DNA of 64,000 bases from Bordetella genomosp. 4 (GTDB lineage: Bacteria > Pseudomonadota > Gammaproteobacteria > Burkholderiales > Burkholderiaceae_B), in the NCBI RefSeq assembly GCF_002261185.1, contig NZ_NEVQ01000013.1:496001-560000 (forward strand), given 5' to 3'. Below, piece after piece: positions 8,852 to 17,129 of the stretch (the stretch's first letter is position 1; every line of letters starts with the position of its first letter). Under the pieces are notes generated by a model, which was given only the letters and a program-made list of their open reading frames with translations, had not been told where the DNA came from and did not search any database. A program made the translations under genes and the position numbers.

Positions 8852-9275
8852 AAAAGACGCCCTGCTGGCGAAGATGGAGCGCGATAGAGCGGAGCTGGCT
8901 GACGCCTTTGCGCGCGCCGCCACTCACACGAAAACATCCAGCGGATGGGCATCCACCACGGCGCTGGCGGCCGGCGCCGTCATCGGGTGGCCCCGATTTT
9001 TAAAGAAACCGATGCGAGCGATGGCGGCCGTGGCGCTGCGCGACCGCTTCAGCAACGTCCTTAAGCGCCGCCACCAAAGACGCGCCGACTCGCCGGCAGC
9101 CAACGCGGAAGTCGACCGCCTGGCCCAACTGACAACAGATCTGCGCCAAGCGATAGAACGCGTAGCGCCTGCGGAAGAGGTCGAGCACATACGGCGGGAA
9201 CTTGACGATCAAGTGCGCCGCATCCGTGAACTCAAGGCGCTCGAAACAACCCCCGGGCAAACCCTCCCCCGCTAA
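8826..9275 (+). CDS. Small basic/helical protein downstream of yqjE-like gene
   Basis: A 149-residue, highly charged, mostly helical protein with one weakly hydrophobic stretch near residues 35-50 ('TTALAAGAVIGWPRFL') and a C-terminal coiled-coil-like half (about residues 88-140, 'DRLAQLTTDLRQAIERVAPAEEVEHIRREL'). The start at 8826 (ATG after GGAGTCATT) is preferred over an earlier in-frame start that would lie deep within the yqjE-like gene. By position it may be the YqjK/YqjD-like partner of the membrane protein, but I do not recognise the family with confidence. Confidence 0.6.
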   Translation: MPKTTTQAEKDALLAKMERDRAELADAFARAATHTKTSSGWASTTALAAGAVIGWPRFLKKPMRAMAAVALRDRFSNVLKRRHQRRADSPAANAEVDRLAQLTTDLRQAIERVAPAEEVEHIRRELDDQVRRIRELKALETTPGQTLPR

Positions 9276-9365
9276 AGGACAGACCGACCGATTTTCGGTA
9301 TAGACTTGCGACCTGATTTCTCGGCCTCCTCGCAGCTATCCGCTGTGAGGCGGCCATATTTAATT

Positions 9366-9380
9366 CCGACTACGAGTCGG
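9366..9380 (+). promoter_or_regulatory. Leader hairpin before the porin gene
   Basis: CCGACT-ACG-AGTCGG is a perfect 6-bp stem with a 3-base loop ending 18 bases before the porin ATG, just upstream of its Shine-Dalgarno (CAGGGAG). It could stabilise the mRNA or affect ribosome loading. Seen directly; function is inference. Confidence 0.4.
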
Positions 9381-9398
9381 ATCTCAGGGAGCGAGACA

Positions 9399-10457
9399 AT
9401 GAAGAAAGCCGCTATGGCGCTGATGGCGCTGGGTGGGTTGGCCGCGGGCACCGCCGCCGCCGAATCGAGTGTGACCCTGTACGGGATTGCGGATGTCAGC
9501 ATCCGGTACCTGAATCGCAGCAACCAAGTCGACAGCAGCCACATCGGATTGGCCAACGGCGCCATTTCCAACAGCCGTTGGGGACTGCGCGGGGTCGAAG
9601 ACCTCGGCGACGGGAATAAAGCATTCTTCCGGTTGGAGAATGGCTTCAACGTCCAGAACGGAAATGGCACCGATCCAGACAAGACATTCAGCCGCCTGGC
9701 CTACGTCGGTCTGGATGGCGGCTCGCTCGGTGTCCTGACGCTGGGCTTGCAGAACACGCCCATGTTCAACCTGCTGGCCGATCATTTCGATCCCCTGACC
9801 GTCGGCAACTACGATCAAAACGCCTGGCTGCCCGCCGCCATGTCGCGTGTGCGCACGAGCAATATGTTCACCTATGCCAACACGCTAGGCGACCTGGCGC
9901 TGGTGCTGTCCTATGCCAACGGCGAGGACTACGACGACCACAAAGTCGGCTCCCAGTACGGCGCATCGCTGCGCTATACCTTTGGCCAATTCGCAGTGGG
10001 CGGCGCCTACCAGCAGACCTATTCCGAAACCAGTTCGGACTATCGCCAACGCGTCTGGAACTTGAACGCGTCATACCAATTCGAATCCGCCAAAGTCTTT
10101 GCCGGCTACTTCAACGGCCGCGACGAAACCGGATTCGTCAATGCCGTCATGGGCGGCAACCCCGTCGTAGGCCTGGACCGCAAGGACAACGGCTATTTCG
10201 CCGGCGTCACCTGGCAGGCCACCCCGAGTTGGGCCCTGACCGGCGCGGCCTACTATGACCGCAGCGAAAACGTCGTCGTCTCAGGTGACAAAGGCAAGCG
10301 CTACGCCCTGGTCGGCGTCGCCGAATATGCCCTGTCCAAACGCTCGCAAGTCTACGTGACCGTCGACTACAACAAGGTCAAAGACGCCGCCAGCGACGAA
10401 ATCGCAGGCAGCGGCAGCCAACTAGGCGCCGCAGTAGGATTCCGCCACATCTTCTAA
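9399..10457 (+). CDS. General porin, Neisseria/Bordetella type (Porin_4)
   Basis: The 352-residue outer-membrane protein begins with a signal peptide (MKKAAMALMALGGLAAGTAAA, cleavage near residue 21). The mature start 'ESSVTLYGIADVSIRYL' is the hallmark of betaproteobacterial trimeric porins. 'SRWGLRGVEDLGDGNKAFFRLENGF' forms the next strands, and the chain ends in 'GAAVGFRHIF' with the terminal Phe needed for outer-membrane assembly. It would form a passive channel for small hydrophilic solutes. ATG at 9399 follows GGGAGCGAGAC. It appears to be a single-gene unit with a structured leader and a repeat-rich region behind it. Confidence 0.93.
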   Translation: MKKAAMALMALGGLAAGTAAAESSVTLYGIADVSIRYLNRSNQVDSSHIGLANGAISNSRWGLRGVEDLGDGNKAFFRLENGFNVQNGNGTDPDKTFSRLAYVGLDGGSLGVLTLGLQNTPMFNLLADHFDPLTVGNYDQNAWLPAAMSRVRTSNMFTYANTLGDLALVLSYANGEDYDDHKVGSQYGASLRYTFGQFAVGGAYQQTYSETSSDYRQRVWNLNASYQFESAKVFAGYFNGRDETGFVNAVMGGNPVVGLDRKDNGYFAGVTWQATPSWALTGAAYYDRSENVVVSGDKGKRYALVGVAEYALSKRSQVYVTVDYNKVKDAASDEIAGSGSQLGAAVGFRHIF

Positions 10458-10476
10458 GCAATGCAGATTCCTACTA

Positions 10477-10597
10477 CCTGACTAGGCCAGCCCCTGCTGC
10501 AAGTCCGGGCCGTCTTCCTGACCAGGCCCGCCCCTGCCGCAAATCCGGGCCGTCTTTCCTGACTAGGCCATCCCCTGCCGCGAGTCCGGGCCGTGTA
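10477..10597 (+). repeat. Three tandem ~40-bp repeats downstream of the porin
   Basis: Three head-to-tail units of 40, 41 and 40 bases start at 10477, 10517 and 10558. Each begins CCTGACYAGGCC and ends with GTCCGGGCCGT or a one-base variant, with a handful of substitutions between units. There are no spacers, so this is not a CRISPR array. The end of the third unit is also the left arm of the large inverted repeat that follows. Confidence 0.85.
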
Positions 10598-10715
10598 CGT
10601 GGGGGCTGCACCGGCCTTTTGAGCGACGGGCAGTCCGCGAAGCGGACCTCGGCGCCTGGTCTTGCGCCGAGCCGTTGCGATTAGGCCGGTGCGGCCCCCA
10701 CGCACACGGCCCGGA
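10585..10715. repeat. Large imperfect inverted repeat with nested hairpins (cruciform-like)
   Basis: Arms of 33 bases at 10585-10617 and 10683-10715 pair at 30 of 33 positions. The 65-base interior holds a closing stem (GCGACGG / CCGTTGC), a hairpin GTCCGC-GAA-GCGGAC (10633-10647) and a hairpin CTCGGCGC / GCGCCGAG (10648-10671), giving a multi-branched structure. It sits between the porin and the GntR regulator, both on the plus strand, and could terminate transcription or be a dispersed palindromic element. It shares no boxes with the four-copy family at 40497-53322. Confidence 0.75.
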
Positions 10716-10777
10716 CGCCTAAACAGAGACCCCCTCAGCCAGCCCAAACACCCATACCTTCGTGAGCTACCCATGTC

Positions 10778-10795
10778 TCGTATTTTCGTATACGA
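10778..10795. promoter_or_regulatory. Operator candidate TCGTAT-N6-ATACGA before the GntR gene
   Basis: An inverted repeat TCGTAT/ATACGA overlaps a perfect 10-bp palindrome TCGTATACGA (10786-10795), about 25 bases before the regulator's ATG. Short symmetric sites with a central GTATAC are usual for FadR-subfamily GntR regulators, so autoregulation is likely. Family knowledge plus position; not proven. Confidence 0.5.
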
Positions 10796-10819
10796 TTCTA
10801 CAAAACTGAGAGAGAAGAC

Positions 10820-11521
10820 ATGGACTGGACCACCCCCAACCTCACTCCCGAAGCCTTCACCCACCTGAAAAACACCTCACTAGGCAAACTAGTGAGAGAC
10901 CACCTGCTGACCCAAATCATGGCCGGCGCCCTGCAACCCGGCCAACCGTTACGCGAGCCCGATCTCGTAGAGCAACTGCAAGTCTCCCGCGTCCCCGTGC
11001 GCGAAGCCCTGCGCGAGCTGGAAAGCATGGGACTGGTCGTCTCGCGCAAACATTCCGGCGTCTACATCCGCGAACTCACTACCCAGGAAGTCCACGACCT
11101 GTACCAATTCCGCGCCCTGATGGACAGCCATGCAGGTCGCATCGTCACGCAATTACCCCAAGCCCAACAGACCGAACTGATCGACAAACTCCTGGCCTGC
11201 ACCACCGCCATGGACGACGCCATCGAGACCGGCAACACGCAGGTCTACTACAACGCCAACCTGCAATTCCATTGGCTATTCATCGAGTACGCAGGCAATC
11301 AGGAAATCGCCAAAAGCTACCGCGAAGTCATTCAGAAACTGCACCTGGCTCGCGTAAAGAATCTTTCCTCGAAAGAGCACCGCGTGCAATCAAACGCGGA
11401 ACACAAACAGATCGTCCGCGCCTTGATCGATTCCCACGCCTCGATCGGCGGCGCCGCGCGCTGTGCCGAACTGCTGTCCCATCACGTCATCAATGCTCAC
11501 GAACGCCTGTCTGATATGTAG
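10820..11521 (+). CDS. GntR-family regulator, FadR (FCD) subfamily
   Basis: A 233-residue repressor/activator. Residues about 20-85 form the winged helix ('LREPDLVEQLQVSRVPVREALRELESMGLVV' is the GntR signature). Residues about 95-225 form the helical FCD ligand domain with the metal/ligand His residues ('FHWLFIEYAG', 'EHKQIVRALIDSH', 'LLSHHV'). Ligands of this class are usually carboxylates. It lies upstream of and in line with a Bug receptor and an MmgE/PrpD gene, which it probably controls. A palindromic site at 10778-10795 suggests autoregulation. ATG at 10820 follows GAGAGAAG. Confidence 0.9.
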   Translation: MDWTTPNLTPEAFTHLKNTSLGKLVRDHLLTQIMAGALQPGQPLREPDLVEQLQVSRVPVREALRELESMGLVVSRKHSGVYIRELTTQEVHDLYQFRALMDSHAGRIVTQLPQAQQTELIDKLLACTTAMDDAIETGNTQVYYNANLQFHWLFIEYAGNQEIAKSYREVIQKLHLARVKNLSSKEHRVQSNAEHKQIVRALIDSHASIGGAARCAELLSHHVINAHERLSDM

Positions 11522-11565
11522 CGACTGACCTTACCCCCCCAAAAAAACCAGAGGAGACAAACAGC

Positions 11566-12549
11566 ATGGACCGTCGATCGTTCCTGTGCGGCTTGAGTGC
11601 TGCCAGCGTTGCGGGCTTTCCCCTTGCATCTCGGGCTGCCACCGGTTTTCCGCAACGACCTATCACCTTTATCGTGCCAGTCGCAGCCGGCGGCGGCAGT
11701 GATTACATTGCGCGCGCGGTCACCAGCGAATGGGGCAAATCGCTGGGCAACAATGCTTCGTTTGTCGTCGAAAACGTCAGCGGTGGCGGCGGCGTCATCG
11801 CCTGTCAACGCGCAGCGAGATCAGACCCGGATGGCTATACGCTGATGCAAGGCTATGTCGCCACCCTGGGCACCAGTCCTGCCACGCGCACCGTCCCCTA
11901 CGATCCCATCAAAGACTTCACCGCAGTAGGCATGATAGGTGGAACACCCAATGTGCTGATCGTCGATGCCAAGCTGCCGATCCGCACATTGAAAGAGTTC
12001 GCGCAATACGCAAAGGCGCATCCCAATGCCAATTATGGGTCCGCTGGGGCAGGTTCGTTGACGCACCTGCTGATGGAGCTGCTCAAACAACGCCTCGACC
12101 TTCCGATCCAGCATATTGCCTACAAGGGCATCGCGCCAGCGTTTCAGGACATCATAGGCGGGCGCACGCAAGCCATGTTCCCCGGCCTGGCGGCAGCCGT
12201 CCCACATCTCACCGCAAAAACCGTCAGGCCACTGGCCGTTACCGGCCAGGCACGCAGCCCGCGTTTTCCCGATGTGCCGACGTTTACCGAACTGGGACTG
12301 GACGGTTTTGACGACATCCTGCAGTGGTACGGCGTCTCGGGCCCTGCCGGCATGGACAGCGCCATCGTCAACACACTCAACGACAGCCTGAACAAGACAC
12401 TGAAATCCTCAGAGGTCGACAAACGCCTGGAAATCGAGGCCGTGGTTCCCATGCCTATGACGCCCAAGGAATTTGCCGCCTACGTACACAAAGACCTGGA
12501 GCGATGGAAACGCGTCGCCGAAGAACAAAACATCCGGCTCGACGGATGA
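11566..12549 (+). CDS. Bug-type tripartite tricarboxylate receptor (TctC family), Tat-exported
   Basis: A 327-residue periplasmic solute-binding protein. The N-terminus 'MDRRSFLCGLSAASVAGFP' is a twin-arginine signal, less common for Bug proteins, with cleavage likely after 'SRA'. The mature part opens with 'FPQRPITFIVPVAAGGGSDYIAR', the family's carboxylate-binding start, and has 'YGSAGAGSLTHLLMELLKQ' and 'AYKGIAPAFQDIIGGRTQ', the second Bug signature. Bug receptors bind carboxylates or amides; the ligand is unknown here. No TctAB permease is nearby. GAGGAGAC precedes ATG 11566. A C7A7 run lies just upstream (11534-11547). Confidence 0.92.
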   Translation: MDRRSFLCGLSAASVAGFPLASRAATGFPQRPITFIVPVAAGGGSDYIARAVTSEWGKSLGNNASFVVENVSGGGGVIACQRAARSDPDGYTLMQGYVATLGTSPATRTVPYDPIKDFTAVGMIGGTPNVLIVDAKLPIRTLKEFAQYAKAHPNANYGSAGAGSLTHLLMELLKQRLDLPIQHIAYKGIAPAFQDIIGGRTQAMFPGLAAAVPHLTAKTVRPLAVTGQARSPRFPDVPTFTELGLDGFDDILQWYGVSGPAGMDSAIVNTLNDSLNKTLKSSEVDKRLEIEAVVPMPMTPKEFAAYVHKDLERWKRVAEEQNIRLDG

Positions 12550-12599
12550 GTCCGCAGCCACATTCCCTATTCCCTTGACCGCAACGAAACACGAGACCT

Positions 12600-13967
12600 A
12601 TGGCCATCAACACGAAAGTCGAAGCCGATCACAACGCGCCTCCTGTCACCCGCATCCTGGCCGAGTTTGTCGCCACGCATCCTTCGCGCGGCTGGAATGA
12701 CGAGATCGAACACGAGGCCCATCGCACCATCATGAACTGGCTGGGCTGCGCCATCGGCGCTGCCCAACACGAGGCCGCGGACGCAGCGCTGAGCGCCGTC
12801 CAATTCCTGCAACCTGCGGCACAGGCCGCGATCTTTGGCCGCCCGGAACGGGTGGACATCAGCAACGCGGCGCTGATCAATGGCATCACCTCGCATACCT
12901 TCGACTTTGACGACACGCACCTCAAGACCATCATCCACCCAGCGGGCCCGGTGTGCTCGGCGGTATTTGCCCTGGCGGAACATACGGGTGCGAGCGGCCG
13001 CCAGATCATCGACGCCGTCGTACTCGGCATCGACGTGTCGTGCCGCATCGGCAACATGATCTATCCGCAACATTACGATCGTGGCTGGCACATCACCGGC
13101 TCGACCGGGACACTCGGCGCCGCCGCAGCATGCGCGCGTCTGCTGGGACTCGACGTGGAGCAGACTACCATGGCGCTCGGCATTGCGGCCTCTCAGCCGG
13201 TGGGCCTGCGCGACCAGTTCGGCACCATGACCAAGCCTTTTCATCCCGGTGGCGCCGCCAAGGCCGGACTGATGTCAGCCCTGCTGGCACGCGAAGGCTT
13301 TACCGCCAGTCCCCGCGCCATCGAAGCGCCGCGTGGATTCGCCCAGGTCACCTCGACGAAATACGACTGGAACGAGATCACCGGCGAACTCGGCCAACGA
13401 TTCGAAATTGCCTACAACGCGTACAAGCCTTTCGCCTGCGGCATCGTCATTCATCCGAGCATTGACGCCAGCGTGCAGCTGCGCGACCAAGGCGTCACGC
13501 CCGATAACCTGGAACAACTGAAACTGCGCGTGCATTCGCTGGTGCTGGAACTGACCGGTAAAAAAGAACCCGCCGATGGACTGCAGGGCAAGTTCAGCGT
13601 TTATCACGGCTGCGCGGTAGGACTGCTCTTTGGCCGCGCCAGCGAAAGCGAGTACGCCGACGATATCGTGACCCGGGAAGACGTCGTGGCCACGCGTAGA
13701 AAAGTCCAAGCCGTCGTCGATGACAGTATTGACGAGGCTGCGGTTCATGCCACCGCTATTCTCAAGGATGGCCGGCAGATCCAAGTCGTCGTTGAGCATG
13801 CAATCGGCTCACTGCAGCGGCCGATGACGGATCAGGACCTGGAGGCGAAATTCAGCAACATGAGCAATCCGTTGCTGGGCGAAAGCCGCACACGCGCCTT
13901 GCTGGATGCATGCTGGACATTAGCCTCGGCGCCCTCGCTCAAAGAGCTGGTAGCACTGACGCACTAG
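12600..13967 (+). CDS. MmgE/PrpD family protein
   Basis: A 455-residue protein of the 2-methylcitrate dehydratase / cis-aconitate decarboxylase superfamily. Signatures include 'NWLGCAIGAAQHEAAD' and 'AALINGITSHTFDFDDTHLKTIIHPAGPV', the conserved D-[FY]-D-D-T-H region, and 'GITGSTGTLGAAAACARLLGL'-like sequence with 'KPFHPGGAAKAGLMSALLA'. Members dehydrate or decarboxylate tricarboxylates; the substrate here is unknown. It follows the Bug receptor after 50 bases and is probably co-regulated by the upstream GntR protein, suggesting capture and breakdown of a (tri)carboxylate. It ends just before a strong hairpin at 13992-14016. Confidence 0.9.
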   Translation: MAINTKVEADHNAPPVTRILAEFVATHPSRGWNDEIEHEAHRTIMNWLGCAIGAAQHEAADAALSAVQFLQPAAQAAIFGRPERVDISNAALINGITSHTFDFDDTHLKTIIHPAGPVCSAVFALAEHTGASGRQIIDAVVLGIDVSCRIGNMIYPQHYDRGWHITGSTGTLGAAAACARLLGLDVEQTTMALGIAASQPVGLRDQFGTMTKPFHPGGAAKAGLMSALLAREGFTASPRAIEAPRGFAQVTSTKYDWNEITGELGQRFEIAYNAYKPFACGIVIHPSIDASVQLRDQGVTPDNLEQLKLRVHSLVLELTGKKEPADGLQGKFSVYHGCAVGLLFGRASESEYADDIVTREDVVATRRKVQAVVDDSIDEAAVHATAILKDGRQIQVVVEHAIGSLQRPMTDQDLEAKFSNMSNPLLGESRTRALLDACWTLASAPSLKELVALTH

Positions 13968-13991
13968 CGCGGATAGTTGCTGCGTCCCAGC

Positions 13992-14016
13992 GCCTTCGGT
14001 ACTCGGTACCGAAGGC
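13992..14016. terminator. Perfect 11-bp hairpin between convergent genes
   Basis: GCCTTCGGTAC-TCG-GTACCGAAGGC lies 25 bases after the MmgE/PrpD stop and 36 bases before the convergent D-glutamate-cyclase-like gene ends. There is no T-run on either side, so it is either a weak bidirectional terminator or an mRNA 3' end stabiliser. Confidence 0.5.
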
Positions 14017-14051
14017 CTAAAGAAACACGACGTCCAACCACGGCGCAGCAT

Positions 14052-14846
14052 TCACAGCACTGCCATCCGACTATTCAACAGATCGGTAATCAACATGTGC
14101 CCGGGCGCATGCGTAATACAGAACTCCGGCTGTACCGCGGCAACGACCGATTGAGGGGTAACGCCACAGGCCCAGAACACAGGCACTTCGCCCTGGCGGA
14201 TCTCAACCGCGTCGCCATAATCCGGGCGGTTAATGTCCGCAATGCCAATTTCAGCAGGATCGCCGAAATGCACGGGCGCGCCATGTACAGAGGGGAATCG
14301 CGACGTCACCTGGATGGCACGGATCGCATCGGCGGCCTTGAGCGGGCGCATGGAGACGACCAGTTGTCCATGAAAAGGGCCCGCAGGCTGCGTCGGAATC
14401 GAGGTGCGATACATCGGCACGTTGCAACCCTGCTCGATGTGACGGACAGGCAGGCCGTTATCCAGCATGGCCTCTTCGAACGAGAACGAGCAGCCGATCA
14501 AAAAAGACACCAGATCATCGCGCCATATGTTCCGGACATCGATGGGTTCATCCACCAGTTGCCCATTGTGCCAGACGCGATAGCGCGGCACATCGGTGCG
14601 GATGTCGATGTCATGCCCCAGATCGGGCAAGGCCGGACTGCCGGGCTCAGACATTGCCAGCAAAGGGCACGGCTTGGGATTGCGTTGGCAGAACCGCAGA
14701 AAATCCGCCGCCAGATTCGATGGCAGAATTGCCAGGTTGGCTTGCACGTAACCCGGCGCGATGTTGGCGGTGGGACCAGTCAACAGTCCGTCTCGCGCGT
14801 CAAGACGCGCGCGGTAAGCAGGATGGGTATCAGCAGTGTTGGTCAT
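14052..14846 (-). CDS. Putative hydro-lyase, D-glutamate cyclase-like (DUF1445 / PF07286)
   Basis: A 264-residue cytoplasmic protein with the DUF1445 pattern: '[11 protein letters not shown]' near the start, '[17 protein letters not shown]', '[14 protein letters not shown]', '[10 protein letters not shown]', and a C-terminal '[31 protein letters not shown]'. Bacterial members are annotated as hydro-lyases; the mammalian homologue is D-glutamate cyclase. It is the last gene of the minus-strand catabolic island, but a strong terminator (14890-14930) separates it from the amidase, so it may be expressed partly on its own. ATG 14846 is preferred over an upstream in-frame start nine codons earlier that would lead with unrelated residues. 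Confidence 0.82.
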   Translation of the reverse strand: MTNTADTHPAYRARLDARDGLLTGPTANIAPGYVQANLAILPSNLAADFLRFCQRNPKPCPLLAMSEPGSPALPDLGHDIDIRTDVPRYRVWHNGQLVDEPIDVRNIWRDDLVSFLIGCSFSFEEAMLDNGLPVRHIEQGCNVPMYRTSIPTQPAGPFHGQLVVSMRPLKAADAIRAIQVTSRFPSVHGAPVHFGDPAEIGIADINRPDYGDAVEIRQGEVPVFWACGVTPQSVVAAVQPEFCITHAPGHMLITDLLNSRMAVL

Positions 14847-14889
14847 GATTCTATGCGGCCCCCTGGGTTGCAAGGGGTCACCGCACCTC

Positions 14890-14930
14890 TAAAAAAAACG
14901 GCGGCATCGGGATCGGCGAATGCCGCTGTT
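14890..14930 (-). terminator. Rho-independent terminator after the amidase gene
   Basis: On the minus strand the stem GCGGCAT / ATGCCGC (14920-14926 with 14901-14907) is followed by CG and eight T residues (14898-14891). It stands directly after the amidase stop (14934), ending or attenuating the LysR-TRAP-DUF2848-amidase operon before the hydro-lyase gene. Confidence 0.8.
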
Positions 14931-14933
14931 GCG

Positions 14934-16292
14934 TTACGCGCGCAACAGGTCTTCAATCGCCATCCCTATCGACAGGACACGGGCATCCGCGCCATTGGAC
15001 CCCGCGATCATTAGCCCCACGGGCGCCGTATTCGCTGCATGGCACGGCACGGAAACGGCACAGCCGTCGAGGAAATTGATCAACGTGGGATTGCGCAGAA
15101 TCAAGCCGTTCGTGGCGTAGTAGACCTCGTCGCTGGCGGTGACCTCTGCAATGGTCGGCGCGGTAATGGGCACGGTCGGCATGATCAAGGCATCGTAGCC
15201 TGCAATGCGATGATCAACCGCGGCGACCCAGGCCTCGCGCGCGTCCAGAAGGTCCAGATAGTCGGCCGCGGACATGCTCTCGCCGCGACGAATGCGCGAA
15301 ACCACGCGCGGATCGTAGCGATCGCCCGCCGTGGCGATTAGATTACGATGCCAAGCCCAGGCCTCGGCGGCGGTAAAACCGCCTTTGGCGTTGATGGCTG
15401 CCAACTGCGCAAATTCTGGAATCTCGATTTCATCAACCAGCGCGCCTGCAGCCGACAGCCGGCTGATGGCCGCAGAAAAAGCGGCAGAGACGCTGGCGTC
15501 CATGCCGTCCAAAGCCAACGTCGTTGGCACCGCCAGGCGCAGGCCGCGCACAGCGGCGGGCTGCCACGATGGGCTCACGCTGTCGATATCGTCCCCAGCG
15601 AGGATCGCATCCAGGGTCGCACAACACCGTACTGTGGGCGCCAATGGGCCGATGGAATCGAGATTGGCCGACAAAGGCAACACGCCAGCCATGGACACTC
15701 GCCACGCGCTGGGCTTAAAGCCAGCCAGACCACACAAGGCTGCAGGAATGCGTACCGAGCCGCCGGTATCGGAGCCGATCGCGCCCAGCGCCATCCCGTC
15801 GGCGACGGACACCCCCGCCCCCGAGGACGAACCGCCCGGAATACGGCCGCTGGCGCGGTCCCAGGGATTGAGCGGCGTACCATAATGAGGATTGATGCCC
15901 AGGCCCGAGTAGGCGAATTCGACCATGTTCGTACGGCCGATGATGACCGCGCCCGCTGCCAACAAGCGCTGCACAACAACAGCATGTTCCTCTGCAGCGG
16001 GCGCCCCCTGCAAAGCGACAGAGCCCGCCAGCGTGGTTTCACCGGCAACGTCAAACAGGTCTTTGATTGAAATCGGCAACCCATCGATCGGCGAACGCGA
16101 CAGGCCCGCGGCACGCAGGGTGTCAGAGGCTTGTGCCGCTGCGCGGGCCTGCTCGGCATAAATGCGCGTGAATACTCTAGCGCCCTCGCCTGCCGGATCG
16201 GCAGCGCGCGCCAGTGCGGTTTCAGTCAACTCGACGGCGCTCAAACGGCCTTGTTGCAAGGCCGTGGCGGTGTCATGCAATGTGGGAAGCAT
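14934..16292 (-). CDS. Amidase, amidase-signature family
   Basis: A 452-residue amidase-signature hydrolase with an intact Ser-cisSer-Lys triad: K77 in 'PISIKDLFDVAG', the cis-Ser in 'PGGSSSGAG' (about 155) and the nucleophile S179 in 'GSDTGGSVRIPAA'. The enzyme hydrolyses a C-N amide bond, releasing ammonia or an amine. Being in an operon with a TRAP transporter, DUF2848 and (after a terminator) a hydro-lyase, it probably acts on an imported amide or ureido compound; GatA and AtzF-like amidases share this motif set, but no gatB or gatC is adjacent. Cytoplasmic, with no signal peptide. Confidence 0.9.
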   Translation of the reverse strand: MLPTLHDTATALQQGRLSAVELTETALARAADPAGEGARVFTRIYAEQARAAAQASDTLRAAGLSRSPIDGLPISIKDLFDVAGETTLAGSVALQGAPAAEEHAVVVQRLLAAGAVIIGRTNMVEFAYSGLGINPHYGTPLNPWDRASGRIPGGSSSGAGVSVADGMALGAIGSDTGGSVRIPAALCGLAGFKPSAWRVSMAGVLPLSANLDSIGPLAPTVRCCATLDAILAGDDIDSVSPSWQPAAVRGLRLAVPTTLALDGMDASVSAAFSAAISRLSAAGALVDEIEIPEFAQLAAINAKGGFTAAEAWAWHRNLIATAGDRYDPRVVSRIRRGESMSAADYLDLLDAREAWVAAVDHRIAGYDALIMPTVPITAPTIAEVTASDEVYYATNGLILRNPTLINFLDGCAVSVPCHAANTAPVGLMIAGSNGADARVLSIGMAIEDLLRA

Positions 16293-16349
16293 AAAATCCT
16301 CGTAGCCGCCTGAGCGGCGCGTCTATGATGGTCTGGTGCCGGGTCACAC

Positions 16350-17039
16350 TCAAGCGACTTCCGGCAATACCTCTACATCATACCGATGGCGCAACGACCG
16401 TTGGCGGCGCGGGTCGAACAGTTCCATGATGAAGGTCGTCGAGGCGCGTATGCCGCCGATCGCCCCCACGGTGCCGCAGGTCATGCCGGTACCGTCGGGC
16501 AACGTTGAGCCGCCCGTATAACCGGCGATCAGTTCCTGGGGCGTGCGCAGCGCATCCAGCGTACCCTCTTGATACAGGATCTCTGCGCCGTTTTCGATGA
16601 TGCGGGAACGAATCACGAGCTCGTCCCAGTACTCGGCGACGTCAGAGAGACGCCATGCCGACGTTCCTACGGGTTTCGCGCAGACCTGCTTGGACAAGGC
16701 CACACTATGCGATTCGAGCTTGCGGTCGGTATGGTCCGAGGCAATACTGACGTAAAGCTCGCCACCCACGGCGAAAACAAACGTCTCGACTTCGCCCGAC
16801 GAGGCGTCGCCGACCGCCTGAATGCGATCGGTCTGCGTCAATTGGTTATCCGCGATGCGGTAGTACAACGGCACACTGCTGGGACGCGGCACGCCGATCG
16901 CGGCGAGCTCTTCGATATGGTGCTCGATGGCGGCGCGATCACGCCCCGCCCAACCCGCTACGACCAGATTGCGAATGTCGACTTCGATGGCGCTGACGAC
17001 ATTGTCAACAGCGGATTCGACTTGGAATACAGCTTTCAT
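16350..17039 (-). CDS. DUF2848 family protein
   Basis: A 229-residue protein matching DUF2848, a family of unknown activity often found beside amidases and transporters and related in fold to fumarylacetoacetate hydrolases. Visible features are 'VVAGWAGRDRAAIEHHIEELAAIGVPRPSSVPLYYRI' near residue 25, 'GDASSGEVETFVF', 'YVSIASDHTDRKLE' and 'LPDGTGMTCGTVGAIGGIR'. ATG 17039 is chosen because CGGAG sits nine bases before it; the longer frame adds 25 residues inside the dctM-side gap. It lies 90 bases after dctM and 57 before the amidase, inside one operon. Confidence 0.82.
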   Translation of the reverse strand: MKAVFQVESAVDNVVSAIEVDIRNLVVAGWAGRDRAAIEHHIEELAAIGVPRPSSVPLYYRIADNQLTQTDRIQAVGDASSGEVETFVFAVGGELYVSIASDHTDRKLESHSVALSKQVCAKPVGTSAWRLSDVAEYWDELVIRSRIIENGAEILYQEGTLDALRTPQELIAGYTGGSTLPDGTGMTCGTVGAIGGIRASTTFIMELFDPRRQRSLRHRYDVEVLPEVA

Positions 17040-17129
17040 TTGTTGCTCCGAGAGACCTCGGCATCCATGCCAGGAGGAAAAAGGATGCAGCCGCGAGGCT
17101 GCAAATAAGTTCAATACGTCGAGATGGCA

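Noticed and set aside
8459-9275. Prophage remnant suggested by a holin-like protein
   Set aside because: The YqjE-type protein is a usual chromosomal envelope protein; no lysin, integrase or structural genes surround it.
10477-10597. CRISPR-like array
   Set aside because: Units are contiguous without spacers, are imperfect, and no cas genes are near; the Cas4-like domain at 4325-6625 is fused to a helicase.
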